The position numbers and the translations under genes were made by a program. From assembly GCA_045631225.1 (NCBI GenBank), contig JAZQUG010000008.1:1-64000 (forward strand): a stretch of DNA of 64,000 bases. Reading direction: 5' to 3'. The DNA is from Fimenecus sp045631225. GTDB lineage: Bacteria; Bacillota; Clostridia; Oscillospirales; Acutalibacteraceae. Of the stretch, positions 25,001 through 32,601 are shown piece by piece (position 1 is the first letter of the stretch; the number at the start of each line of letters is the position of its first letter). A model generated the notes under the pieces. It made no database searches, was not told where the DNA came from, and saw only the letters and a program-made list of their open reading frames with translations.

Positions 25001-28000
25001 AAAAGCAAAGGTTGACATGGACTTTATGTGTGAGCTTACAGGCAAAACGGAACAGGAGCTTTTTGAAGAACTCAAAGGTGTTATCTTCTTAAATCCGGAA
25101 TACACATCAGAACACAGTAATGATGCAAGGTATCTTCCTGCAGATGAATATCTTTCAGGAAATGTAAGGAAGAAACTTGAACTTGCAAGACGAACTGCAG
25201 AGCTTTACCCCGATGATTACAACATCAATGTGGAAATGCTTGAAAAGGTTCAACCTCAAGATTTGACAGCAAGTGAAATATCTGTTCGTTTGGGTGCAAC
25301 TTGGCTCCCACCTGAAGATGTTGAAAGATTTGTATATGAAATTTTACAGACACCTCGTTATGCACAGTGGAATATTAAGGTTAAATATACCGAGCTTACG
25401 GGTGAATGGACTATCGTAAATAAGACTTATGACCGAACCAATGTTGTTGCTAATACCACCTACGGTACAAGTAGAATCAATGGTTATAGAATTATTGAAG
25501 ATACCCTTAATCTTAAGGATGTTCGTATCTTTGACTATGTGGAAGATGAAAACGGAAATAAGAAACCTGTTCTCAATAAAAAAGAAACTGCTATTGCTCA
25601 GGGTAAGCAGGAAATGATAAAACAAGCCTTTCAGGATTGGATTTGGAAAGACCCGGAACGAAGAGAAAGACTTGTTAGAATTTATAACGATTTGTTCAAT
25701 TCAATGCGAGCTCGTGAGTATGATGGCAGTCATATCACATTTTCGGGTATGAACCCTGAAATATCTTTGCGACCCCATCAGATAAATGCTGTTGCCCGTA
25801 TTATGTACGGTGGTAATTCCTTACTTGCTCATGTTGTTGGTGCAGGTAAGACCTTCGAGATTGTAGCGGCTGCACAGGAAAGTAAAAGACTCGGACTTTG
25901 CAATAAATCCCTTATTGTAGTTCCTAACCACCTTACAGAGCAGTGGGCATCTGAATATCTCCAACTTTATCCGTCAGCAAACATTCTTGTTGCCACTAAA
26001 AAGGACTTTGAAACAAAGAATCGTAAAAAGTTCTGTGCTCGAATTGCTACGGGTGATTATGATGCTATTATCATAGGTCACTCACAGTTCGAGAAAATCC
26101 CTATCAGTATTGAAAGACAGAGAGAAATGCTTCAGCGACAGATTGATGAAATTACTCTCGGTGTAGCACAGATAAAGTATGACAGAGGTGAAAAAATCAC
26201 CGTTAAGCAGCTTGAAAAAACAAAGAAATCATTGCAGACAAAACTTGATAAGCTTAATGACCAAAGCCGAAAAGACGATGTTGTTACCTTTGAGGAACTC
26301 GGTGTTGACAGGCTCTTTGTAGATGAAGCTCATAATTTTAAGAACCTTTTCTTATATACAAAAATGAGAAACGTGGGCGGTATCGCACAGACGGAAGCAC
26401 AGAAATCTTCTGACCTTTATATGAAGTGCAGATACCTTGATGAAGTGACCGGAAACAAGGGTGTTATCTTTGCAACAGGTACTCCCGTTTCAAACTCAAT
26501 GGTAGAGCTTTACACAATGCAAAGATACCTTCAGTACGATGCACTTGAAGATAAGCACTTACAACATTTCGACTCTTGGGCATCGACCTTTGGTGAAACT
26601 GTAACAGCTATTGAACTTGCTCCCGAAGGTACGGGATACCGAGCTAAAACACGATTTGCTAAGTTCTATAACCTCCCCGAACTTATGATGATGTTCAGGC
26701 AGGTTGCAGATATTCAGACGGCAGATATGCTTAATCTTCCCGTTCCTAAAGCAAACTTTCATAATATCGCAGTTAAACCAACAGAACATCAAAAGAAAAT
26801 TGTTGAATCTCTTTCGGAACGAGCCGAGAAGGTAAGAAACAAGATGGTTGATTCAAGTGTTGATAATATGCTTCTCATTACCAATGATGGTAGAAAGTTA
26901 GCACTTGACCAAAGACTATTCAATGATATGTTGCCTGATGACCCCAATAGTAAGGTTGCAGCTTGTGTTGATAATGTTTACGGAATTTGGGAGCGAACCA
27001 CTCCACAGAAATCAACACAGCTTATCTTCTGTGATTTATCTACTCCGCATAATGACGGTAAGTTTAATGTTTATGATGACATTAAGAAGAAACTTATTGC
27101 TAAAGGCGTACCGGAAAGTGAAATAACCTTTATTCACAATGCAGACAGTGAAGCAAAGAAAAAAGACCTTTTCGGAAAAGTCCGTTCAGGTCAGGTTCGT
27201 GTTCTTATAGGTTCAACAGCAAAAATGGGTGCAGGTACTAATGTTCAGCAGAAGCTCATAGCCATTCATCACACCGATTGTCCTTGGCGTCCGGCTGACC
27301 TCCAACAGCGTGAAGGTCGAATAGTTCGACAAGGTAATGAAAATCCTGAAGTTGAGATTTACAGTTATGTTACAGAGCAGACATTTGATGCATATCTTTA
27401 TCAGCTCGTTGAGAATAAGCAAAAGTTTATAGGTCAGATTATGACTTCTAAATCGCCTGTGCGTTCAGCAGAAGATGTTGACGAGCAGGCGTTATCTTAT
27501 GCCGAAATCAAAGCTCTTGCAACGGGTAATCCGTATATAAAAGAGAAAATGGATTTGGATGTTGCAGTATCAAAGCTCAAACTTTTGAAGCAGAACCATT
27601 TAAGTCAGAGGTATAGCCTTGAGGACAGAATTATTAAGTTCTATCCTCAGCAGATTAAACAGGGTGAAGAACGAATTGCAGGATACAATGCTGATATTGA
27701 AAGAGCAAAAGAAAACACCTTTCTTAATGAAGATAACTTTTCACCTATGGTAGTTGAAGATGTTACCTATGACGAAAAGAAAGGTGCAGGTTCAGCGATA
27801 TTGGTGGCGTGTAAGGCGATGACATCACCCGACCCGAAACAAATCGGTTCATATCGTGGTTTTAATATGGAGCTGTCATTCAATTCTTTTGAAAAAGAAT
27901 ATGTATTAACTCTTGTCGGTTCTCTCAGACATTCTGTATCTCTCGGTGCTGATATTTACGGTAATATTACCCGTCTTGATAACCTTATATCTTCTATGCC

Positions 28001-28232
28001 GGATAAATTAAAAGTCAATGGAGAAAGACTTGCTGACACGAAAGTTCAGCTCGAAAATGCAAAAATAGAGGTTGAAAGACCGTTCCCACAGGAAGAAGAA
28101 CTCTCGCAGAAAATGGAGAGGTTAGCAGAGCTTAATGCACTCCTTGATATGGACCATAGGGACAACGAAATTGTTGATGGAGAAATTTTGGAAGAAATCC
28201 TTGAAAGAAAAGTAGAAGAAAGAGATAGGTAA
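19065..28232 (+). CDS. Giant DNA methylase/SNF2 helicase polyprotein of the ICE
   Basis: 3055 aa, typical of Clostridia ICEs. In order: an ArdC/LtrC-like N-terminus (VEQILIYSQRPDATACAE, about 40-60); a hydrophilic linker (about 265-410) that overlaps the nested tnpV gene; LPD modules; two MutS domain I-like blocks (VLLMHTGGFYIAFGKDA, ~790; ILLYQVGDFFEVFNDDA, ~1092); an N6-adenine methylase domain (ILEPSCGTGNFIG ~1580, then GNVPFG); an SNF2-type helicase with SLRPHQINAVARI and HVVGAGKTFE (~2258), LFVDEAHNF (~2418), and motif VI QREGRIVRQGN (~2748). It probably protects and remodels transferred ssDNA/dsDNA on entry. Uninterrupted reading frame. Confidence 0.9.
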   Translation: MASKLQIITAMFNDEVGKVTSNLDNWTSFLKTASNNFKYNFVEQILIYSQRPDATACAEIGFWNDKMHRWVNRGATGIALFDYSGSYQKLRYVFDVSDTNSFYGYEVPRWEVKDRYHDEVAEALTNAFGDTAEGGLESVIDDTARNMVEDNILDYLSTVNDSKYGSFLEELDEDNISVILKNALSASIGYMMMTRCGINADEYYDREDFEDIFNFNTPSSVIAMGMAVSDIAEMGLREIESTVKNIEKNEKKQNRTFVKAKETEYDEGVKTKNETERSNENVTDDLQNSGRLSDSEPDLTDRGERYSWEVRYVEEEIPDGTQESLFRTDDSFGRADANNQTDGNRSGTDDDSAYRTVDEVTGSDGGAERAESDAVGSYNEQHQDDSRGNSSEGTDLQLSGHDFDARWNGVEYFHLEKQKSELIKSFLTPHREEIAMFYESHQDKKERSDFIKSFFNSQPYETTLSNGVKAGFEAYSDAIRLWRNDGTELREAWEKWFQVENSVFGLILIEEWTEPQALLLPGVDSQLEFIGTKVKDAVLPLPQGAIDYVLGRGSGFSEGKMRVYRQFTESLSKEDNIKFLKNEYGTGGGTSVIPGTGYWENHDSKGIEISDHYSVPERRTLLKWNYVEKRISELIKYDRYLSPKEKEMYPQWLDERIAKEAAWKKTNEIRQFIREAPEEKQAPKEYRYEYNLGDTVYIGADEYTILSLEDPVILNDSQYPLFNKEFSKADFEKKVKENPANNHLRVEVAVERPVINNEPETEVDDSNKPDFLIQYEQVKKENPEGVLLMHTGGFYIAFGKDAQTLSKHTHYTAPGKNFYGNVFTPCCEVLDFNLSYCQKELYANNNINIVIMEVDKGVVDRFPTPSVEITETLDANYTDAFFINDGSNNVEWVYYNPDGNDGKGQFVNNLITYEDILKAAELHTDEKEFFDYLGSVAKQTLSDYGTKEYKEDYEYFHSAVDLTDCTKETMQALIEEAKSIEKPILSFVQPETKETEVLYKVLSALKIDDIDLTYEGGILVARDYDNIWSGKELYKFLIDEVFVFQDDGTILGIDDTLLNEFIVLCNENKVDFVDNRYSPLYRSYLSEKAENSDKILLYQVGDFFEVFNDDAKTVAEMLELVLTSRAIGRDERVPMAGFPRHRLESYLNMITDRGFDVAVCSLENGERKTYTIVSQNKEDPVESKPVGRIDYLHTDGKVRESIEYTSEYQFVKDIKDENYYGTPMSIIVYADKDGNTIPIDFATELDPPPQSFDIVSSPYIDKTLSERLVDFFENYDFYGFRDTLEIGETKEDAADKLAFDLQNPHSLDSAIAELESIASSEETEPVDKETALILIEELKQEREKISFIPDSELIGKEVIIDGDKYIIEKIDPVFGDVSMRDTTSIYPINRVEKIGFVREHLAPIQQEYTTEKVAEYPAVENGLPYDIVVETIKTEEPTLTPPTWEEKKEKVTTLHPTIPDSEKHNFRITDDNLGVGGPKEKFRNNMAAINLLHELEFENRLATPEEQEILSKYVGFGGLADAFDESKANWAEEYKELIVTLSPEEYAAARESTLTAFYTPPVVIRAMYEALGNMGFSEGNILEPSCGTGNFIGMIPDNMQKSKFFGVELDSLTGRIAQQLYQKSGITVQGYENASLPDSFFDVAIGNVPFGQFKVIDKKYDKNNWLIHDYFFGKTFDKVRPGGVIAFITSSGTMDKRNSNVRKYIAQRAELLGAIRLPNNTFKANAGTEVTSDILFLQKRDTLVNDEPDWVHLDRDENGNEYNKYFIDHPEMVLGEMVMESSQFGHSLTCKPYEDRNLSDLLSEAVQNIHAEITEFDISEIGEVEDNSVPADPNVKNFSFTVVEDKIYYRQNSRMNPVDVSATAENRIKGMIKIRDCVRELIRLQTDDYPDSAILSAQERLNTLYDDFTKKYGILNARANRLAFADDSSYCLLCSLEIIGENGELKRKADMFTKRTIKPHIKVTSVSTASEALAVSIGEKAKVDMDFMCELTGKTEQELFEELKGVIFLNPEYTSEHSNDARYLPADEYLSGNVRKKLELARRTAELYPDDYNINVEMLEKVQPQDLTASEISVRLGATWLPPEDVERFVYEILQTPRYAQWNIKVKYTELTGEWTIVNKTYDRTNVVANTTYGTSRINGYRIIEDTLNLKDVRIFDYVEDENGNKKPVLNKKETAIAQGKQEMIKQAFQDWIWKDPERRERLVRIYNDLFNSMRAREYDGSHITFSGMNPEISLRPHQINAVARIMYGGNSLLAHVVGAGKTFEIVAAAQESKRLGLCNKSLIVVPNHLTEQWASEYLQLYPSANILVATKKDFETKNRKKFCARIATGDYDAIIIGHSQFEKIPISIERQREMLQRQIDEITLGVAQIKYDRGEKITVKQLEKTKKSLQTKLDKLNDQSRKDDVVTFEELGVDRLFVDEAHNFKNLFLYTKMRNVGGIAQTEAQKSSDLYMKCRYLDEVTGNKGVIFATGTPVSNSMVELYTMQRYLQYDALEDKHLQHFDSWASTFGETVTAIELAPEGTGYRAKTRFAKFYNLPELMMMFRQVADIQTADMLNLPVPKANFHNIAVKPTEHQKKIVESLSERAEKVRNKMVDSSVDNMLLITNDGRKLALDQRLFNDMLPDDPNSKVAACVDNVYGIWERTTPQKSTQLIFCDLSTPHNDGKFNVYDDIKKKLIAKGVPESEITFIHNADSEAKKKDLFGKVRSGQVRVLIGSTAKMGAGTNVQQKLIAIHHTDCPWRPADLQQREGRIVRQGNENPEVEIYSYVTEQTFDAYLYQLVENKQKFIGQIMTSKSPVRSAEDVDEQALSYAEIKALATGNPYIKEKMDLDVAVSKLKLLKQNHLSQRYSLEDRIIKFYPQQIKQGEERIAGYNADIERAKENTFLNEDNFSPMVVEDVTYDEKKGAGSAILVACKAMTSPDPKQIGSYRGFNMELSFNSFEKEYVLTLVGSLRHSVSLGADIYGNITRLDNLISSMPDKLKVNGERLADTKVQLENAKIEVERPFPQEEELSQKMERLAELNALLDMDHRDNEIVDGEILEEILERKVEERDR
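19906..20259 (+). CDS. tnpV: TnpV-like protein nested in another frame of the helicase gene
   Basis: 117 aa encoded wholly within the helicase polyprotein gene, same strand, different frame. AAAGGAG at 19891-19897 is 8 nt before ATG 19906, ideal spacing. The translated sequence carries the TnpV signature as I know it: VGDYQIPNLTLPTEEN, GKYGMLRKKFLMEHRKVYF, then GVTEELKEQNQMQWVRIMNN and a final AEETVLKELIY. Over this interval the host protein is a low-complexity Asp/Glu/Arg/Ser linker, which suggests the linker arose by overprinting on tnpV. TnpV function is unknown; it is annotated on many transposons and ICEs. Confidence 0.8.
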   Translation: MSQMTYRTVGDYQIPNLTLPTEENDTLGKYGMLRKKFLMEHRKVYFAQMIASGELMRTIKQTETEAEQMMTQLTEQLMKSQGVTEELKEQNQMQWVRIMNNIRMTAEETVLKELIYS

Positions 28233-28283
28233 ATAACTTTTGTGGTACAGCTCTAAATCGTTTTATATAAAAATGAAAATTAT

Positions 28284-28322
28284 TGTCACAAAATGCTGTC
28301 TTTTGACGATTTAATATATATA
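28284..28322 (+). promoter_or_regulatory. LytTR-type promoter signature before the RES cluster
   Basis: TGTCACAAAA (28284-28293), 13 nt, CGATTTA (28307-28313), then an AT-rich -10 (about 28315-28322). The same 10-mer with the same 13-nt gap to CGATT occurs at 46235 (+), 46216 (-) and 58568 (-). No good -35 hexamer sits at the expected place, consistent with activator dependence. The start codon at 28357 lies about 35 nt downstream. Confidence 0.7.
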
Positions 28323-28356
28323 AGTAAAAATATATTGGAGTTATGGAGTTGAAATT

Positions 28357-29460
28357 ATGATATTAGATATTTCAGATGCGACTTTTAAATCTATTTTAAA
28401 AGATGAAAACTTATATTTACCTATACGTTGGGATGGCAATGATTTTTCATCGACATTAAATGGTTTGTTTAATCATTACATTAATCAATTGGAAATGTTG
28501 TCGTCAGAGAAGGATGTTTTTGGTAGAACTGTTTGTGTAAATGTTGAGAACATTAAAAAAGTATGTGGATTAATAATTAAAACAGTTAATGACTATTTGA
28601 ATGGGTTTCCCTCGAAGTCGTATATAAGTTTTAAGCAGATAATGAATATTCTAATGCAACAGCCTTTACGTATTTATCAAAAAAGTGCAATGGAGCAGTT
28701 TTTGGAAGATGATGAATTAAAGTTGTTTCGTGTGGCTTATGTGAGTGATAATAAACCTTATGGAAGAAGTAGAGTTTTTCATACACCGTATACTATGCGT
28801 TCACGAGTGTCCACGAGCAGATATAGTATAGCTGGTTATCCAAGTTTATATTTAGGAACATGTTTAGACTTGTGTTGTGAAGAAATACATGTTAATCCAC
28901 AATACGATTTTGTGCTAGCATCTGTTTTTAAATTAGAGAGAACAATAGAGTATTCTAATACTAATATCAGTGTTATTGAATTGGGAGTAAAGCCACAAGA
29001 TTTTGCTGAGTTGGTAAATAATGAAACAACAAAACGTCGTATTGACTACAGATTGTTAAAAGATAAAGAAGTTAGGTCGGCATATTTACTTTGGTACCCC
29101 CTTATTGCGGCAAGTTCTTATATAAGGACTAACAAGAACGACCCATTTGCTGCAGAATATATAATTCCACAGTTGCTAATGCAATGGGTTCGTAGCGAGA
29201 TTTCTTCACAGAAATACGAAAATTATGACCAATTAATTGGAATTAGATATTTTTCTTGTGCATCAGTTAAAGCTTCTGAAATGGGGTTTAATTATGTATT
29301 TCCAACTAGTGGACAACAAAAATCTGCAAAACTTCCGTATTGCTCAATTTTGACAAGAGCATTTAAACTAACGAAACCAGTCTATATACATGAATATGAA
29401 GATATTTATGATTGTCAAAACTATTTGAAGGCATCAAGGGATTATGATTTCATAGATTAA
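28357..29460 (+). CDS. RES-domain protein (likely NAD+-degrading enzyme)
   Basis: 367 aa. An N-terminal helical region (1-115) precedes a RES-type core: LFRVAYVSDNKPYGRSRVFH (about 125-145), then RYSIAGYPSLYLGTCLDLCCEE (about 154-176). RES-domain toxins such as those in Xre-RES modules degrade NAD+ (phosphorylase/hydrolase). No Xre antitoxin is adjacent. First gene of a four-gene, more AT-rich cluster that interrupts the usual helicase-MobC order of the ICE, so it is cargo. Ribosome binding site GGAG with 8-nt spacing to ATG. An antiphage or TA role is inferred. Confidence 0.75.
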   Translation: MILDISDATFKSILKDENLYLPIRWDGNDFSSTLNGLFNHYINQLEMLSSEKDVFGRTVCVNVENIKKVCGLIIKTVNDYLNGFPSKSYISFKQIMNILMQQPLRIYQKSAMEQFLEDDELKLFRVAYVSDNKPYGRSRVFHTPYTMRSRVSTSRYSIAGYPSLYLGTCLDLCCEEIHVNPQYDFVLASVFKLERTIEYSNTNISVIELGVKPQDFAELVNNETTKRRIDYRLLKDKEVRSAYLLWYPLIAASSYIRTNKNDPFAAEYIIPQLLMQWVRSEISSQKYENYDQLIGIRYFSCASVKASEMGFNYVFPTSGQQKSAKLPYCSILTRAFKLTKPVYIHEYEDIYDCQNYLKASRDYDFID

Positions 29461-29490
29461 CGAAATTTTTAAAGAGAGTGGTAATATAAG

Positions 29491-30057
29491 TTGGATATTA
29501 AAGAACTTATAAAACTTGGTTTATTTTTTAAATCAGGAGATACAAATCAAATGTATAGGACAATTCTTGATGAAACTAATATAAGACTTGTTGACAAAGA
29601 AACCCTTCCACTAAACCTAATAGAGACTTTTAAAAATAAAGAATACAATACATATGAAGTAATTGAAGATATAGTTCTATATCGTGTTTATGGTGTCCCA
29701 CCATCTGGAAAGGGTGGAGCAAGACAAAGAGGTTCATTTGCGACAACTGAGTTTGCTGAGTCAAGAATTGATGTAAAATTGAGGCTAGCTTTGGACCCAC
29801 AATGGAAAAATGCATTGTATATTGAAGAAAAGATTGTTGTACCTAAAGGAACAATAATCAATGTAGGTGTTGTTGGTCCTGTTACGCTTCATTCTGGTAC
29901 AGTTCTCGAAGGTGGTGCTGACCAAATTGTTCTTCCAAAAGATTGGCCAGAAGATTGGGTAGTAGGTTATCGTTTTGTAACTTCAGAACCGTTGATGGAA
30001 TATCCTGAATATTTTTTGGTTAAACCAGATGAAATTCGAAATAATCCATTTAGATGA
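29491..30057 (+). CDS. ADP-ribosyl/TNT-like NADase candidate
   Basis: 188 aa from a TTG start. Pattern: VLYRVYGVPPSGKGG, RGSFATTEF, then LALDPQWKNALYIEEKIVVP, KGTIINVG and a late EGGADQIVLP. This order (Arg-Tyr-Gly, a Gly-Ser/Phe turn, VPxGT, GGxxQ) resembles TNT-type NAD+ glycohydrolase toxins, in which a Gln after a GG pair is part of the active site. I cannot align it formally, so this is inference. It lies 30 nt after the RES gene. Two adjacent NAD-acting enzymes would be a notable pairing. Confidence 0.5.
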   Translation: MDIKELIKLGLFFKSGDTNQMYRTILDETNIRLVDKETLPLNLIETFKNKEYNTYEVIEDIVLYRVYGVPPSGKGGARQRGSFATTEFAESRIDVKLRLALDPQWKNALYIEEKIVVPKGTIINVGVVGPVTLHSGTVLEGGADQIVLPKDWPEDWVVGYRFVTSEPLMEYPEYFLVKPDEIRNNPFR

Positions 30058-30123
30058 GATGATAAGATAATCAAAAATACCGAGTTTTGAGTTTTAAAAT
30101 TATCTAATAAAAGGCGGAAAAAA

Positions 30124-31707
30124 ATGAAAATAGATCAAATAAGACCACATCAGATAAAAGCCATAAATGCTATCACAACTGCAATAAACAATGAGCAAAG
30201 GCACATAACTGTTGAGATGGAAACAGGTACAGGTGTCAGCCTGGTTATGGCAAAAACAGTAGATTATCTGTTAAGTCTAATGGACCAAAAAATATTAATT
30301 ATCACAAATTCTGTTAGTACTAGGGAACATATAAATAATATACTCTTTCATGAATATGAAAATTTAATAAATATCAACAAAGAATCAATTGATATTAAAA
30401 CGGCTCAATATGTTACTAAGCACGCTGATGAAATTAACGAAAGATATAAATACGTGATAGTGTTTAATGTTCCAGTAACAAATAGGTGTTATGATTTTAT
30501 TTATGGAAAAGGAAAAACAATAATTGTATTTCAAGGATATGTAAAAACGCTGTTTAAAACCGATGATACGGTTTTTACATATAGTTATCAGGATGCTGTT
30601 AAAGATGGAATCTTGACTCCCGCAATGGACTCGAAAGCATTTGCTCCAACGGTAGAATTGTTTGTTAAAAGATTGTTGGAACAGTTCGATTGCATCCCAA
30701 CTGGTTTTTATCCTAATACGCAGGACCAAGGATGGGATATGATTTTTCAAAAGGATGAACACAAAATATGGGTTGTATGTAAAACTTATAAAAGTCAAGT
30801 TGTTTCTCCAACTGTTGCTAATTCACTATTAAACTCTATTGTATTGCAGAAAATGAAGCAAGATATTTTGGAAAATGATGTAGTATTGCTGGTAGTTTTA
30901 AGTAAGATACCTAGTTTTCAAAAAGAAGAGATATTCAAGAGATATAGAATAATTGTTTGGGATATAGAGAATTTAGTGTACTATAGTAAGAATGAACCTA
31001 GTTTACTGAAACAACTATCTCAAATTACATATTTCCCTATCGACTACATAAAAGGACAACCCTTTGGAGAAGAAAAGCTATATAGAATATTTTTAGAATC
31101 TTCCCAAGAACAAATTTTGGAAAACAAAATTGTTGTGGAAACAAAAAAAGAAGCTGATAAAACTGTCGAGCTTATTCAACGCCTCAATGATTGTAAGTCA
31201 GGTAAAAAGCATTCGAGCAAATATGAGAATATTTGTGAAGAAATACTTCGCACTCTTTTTGAGGCAAACTATTTTAACAAATTAAGAAATCAGTATAAAA
31301 CAAAAGATGAATATTTTAGAATGGATTTGATTGGTTCATTAAAAATAAATCAGAATAATGAAGAGGGTATGCACCCGTTTTGGCAAATGTTGGTACAACA
31401 TTATAATTCTCATTTTGTAGTTTTTGAATTTAAAAACTATTCCAAGGAAATAGACCAAAATCTGATTTACATTACTGAAAAATATCTGTTCGATGCTGCT
31501 CTAAGAAATGTTGCTATTATTATATCTCGAAAAGGATTTTCTAAATCGGCTAAATTTGCGGCTGAAGGTTGTTTAAAAGAACATGGAAAATTAATTCTTG
31601 ATGTTACAAACGATGACCTAATTAAAATGCTTGAATTAGGAAGTGGACAGGCTACAGATTATCTTTTAGAAAAATTAGAGAAGTTTTTAATGGGGGTTAG
31701 TAAGTAA
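30124..31707 (+). CDS. Degenerate SF2 helicase with two PD-(D/E)xK nuclease domains
   Basis: 527 aa. The N-terminus is a type I restriction/SF2-like RecA1 lobe (IRPHQIKAINAI; VEMETGTGVSLVMAKTVDYLL; FTYSYQDAVKDGILTP), but the Walker A lysine is missing (GTGVSL for GTGKT) and the DEAD box reads FNVP. A first Mrr-like domain (about 190-290) has GWDMIF and VVCKTY, with V where Q/E is expected. A C-terminal domain (about 375-500) keeps D...VFEFKNY, an intact E-x-K. It therefore looks like a dead helicase scaffold carrying one active nuclease. Ribosome binding site AAGGCGG precedes ATG. Confidence 0.65.
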   Translation: MKIDQIRPHQIKAINAITTAINNEQRHITVEMETGTGVSLVMAKTVDYLLSLMDQKILIITNSVSTREHINNILFHEYENLININKESIDIKTAQYVTKHADEINERYKYVIVFNVPVTNRCYDFIYGKGKTIIVFQGYVKTLFKTDDTVFTYSYQDAVKDGILTPAMDSKAFAPTVELFVKRLLEQFDCIPTGFYPNTQDQGWDMIFQKDEHKIWVVCKTYKSQVVSPTVANSLLNSIVLQKMKQDILENDVVLLVVLSKIPSFQKEEIFKRYRIIVWDIENLVYYSKNEPSLLKQLSQITYFPIDYIKGQPFGEEKLYRIFLESSQEQILENKIVVETKKEADKTVELIQRLNDCKSGKKHSSKYENICEEILRTLFEANYFNKLRNQYKTKDEYFRMDLIGSLKINQNNEEGMHPFWQMLVQHYNSHFVVFEFKNYSKEIDQNLIYITEKYLFDAALRNVAIIISRKGFSKSAKFAAEGCLKEHGKLILDVTNDDLIKMLELGSGQATDYLLEKLEKFLMGVSK

Positions 31708-31709
31708 AA

Positions 31710-32060
31710 TTGTTAAGGACTGACATTTTGTATAATATGATAAATGCTTTTTATTCTAAAAATGATAATTATTGCGACAAGAAAAGAGGTAGAACGGTAA
31801 TGTATAATGCTCATAGTTATGCGATTTCTATTGAGAGGATGTTAAATTTGCCATATCAAACTTCGAATCAAATAGAAAACAATCCTTTAGATTTTATGAA
31901 GGGCTTTCTTGATAAGATTTATAATGAGTCAAAAGAAAAAGCAAGACTTATTGATGTTTTCGACGAGAAATATTCTAAATATCAAAACGCACATTTACAT
32001 AATTGGGATGAAGAAGATGCAAAACAATTTGTAAAAGATTTGCGAGTGATTTTTGCTTAA
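31710..32060 (+). CDS. Hypothetical 116-aa protein ending the RES cluster
   Basis: Begins 2 nt after the nuclease gene, so it is operonic. TTG start at 31710 has no clear ribosome binding site; ATG 31737 is an alternative. The protein is helical and charged (KGFLDKIYNESKEKARLIDVFDEKYSKY). No domain recognised. Possible sensor, antitoxin or accessory factor of the preceding genes by position only. Confidence 0.55.
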   Translation: MLRTDILYNMINAFYSKNDNYCDKKRGRTVMYNAHSYAISIERMLNLPYQTSNQIENNPLDFMKGFLDKIYNESKEKARLIDVFDEKYSKYQNAHLHNWDEEDAKQFVKDLRVIFA

Positions 32061-32111
32061 TGAATTATGTTGTAAAAAATTATGCCTGTGGCATTAGTTT
32101 TAGCAAGCATT

Positions 32112-32156
32112 GGATTTGAATAGTCAAATCCGTCTTTTAGGGGTTATCACCCCTAA
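32112..32156 (+). other. Candidate origin of transfer (oriT): two tandem hairpins
   Basis: Two perfect 8-bp inverted repeats with 4-nt loops stand side by side: GGATTTGA-ATAG-TCAAATCC (32112-32131) and TTAGGGGT-TATC-ACCCCTAA (32137-32156), followed by CACCC. They lie 125 nt upstream of mobC and the relaxase gene. Hairpins next to a nic site and immediately before mobilisation genes are typical of MOBP-type oriT regions. The nic position is not determined. Confidence 0.65.
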
Positions 32157-32203
32157 CACCCTGATTGAATAAGGATGTCTTAAAACAACTTATTTTTATT
32201 AAT

Positions 32204-32250
32204 AGCAGTTATATTTATTGCATTTGCTTTAAATATAGCTGCTTTGTTTT
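32204..32250 (+). terminator. Hairpin/terminator between oriT and mobC
   Basis: A 14-bp stem (AGCAGTTATATTTA with TAAATATAGCTGCT, one G/T pair), 12-nt loop, then TTGTTTTTG. It ends only about 30 nt before the mobC start, so it would attenuate transcription entering the mobilisation operon or form part of the oriT structure. Confidence 0.65.
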
Positions 32251-32280
32251 TGAAGAAATAATAAGGAAAGGATTGATATA

Positions 32281-32601
32281 ATGCGAAATAGACCAATACA
32301 AGTGATAGTCTATTTCAATGAAAAGGAATATCGTTACTTTTGTAGTTTGTGTAAAGAAACAGGTTTGCCAAAGTCGAATCTAATTCGCTATCTCACACAA
32401 GGATATAAGCCACCAAAGGCTCCAAGTCCTAATTATCCTGAACTAATAAAAGAACTTCGTGCTGTAGGAAATAATCTTAATCAACTTGTTAAATACACTC
32501 ATATTTATGGTTGCATTAATAAAACAGAATTGAAAGAAATTCTTGATAGATTATGGGTAGTTGAAGAAAAAATTAACGCAGCATTTACTATTGAGAAGTA
32601 A
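32281..32601 (+). CDS. mobC: MobC-like relaxosome accessory protein
   Basis: 106 aa. N-terminal ribbon-helix-helix-like region (IQVIVYFNEKEYRYFCSLCKETGLPKSN trimmed here) and the MobC signature ELRAVGNNLNQL. It would bind oriT and load or direct the relaxase. Its stop overlaps the relaxase ATG (TAATG). AAAGGA precedes ATG by 9 nt. Confidence 0.88.
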   Translation: MRNRPIQVIVYFNEKEYRYFCSLCKETGLPKSNLIRYLTQGYKPPKAPSPNYPELIKELRAVGNNLNQLVKYTHIYGCINKTELKEILDRLWVVEEKINAAFTIEK

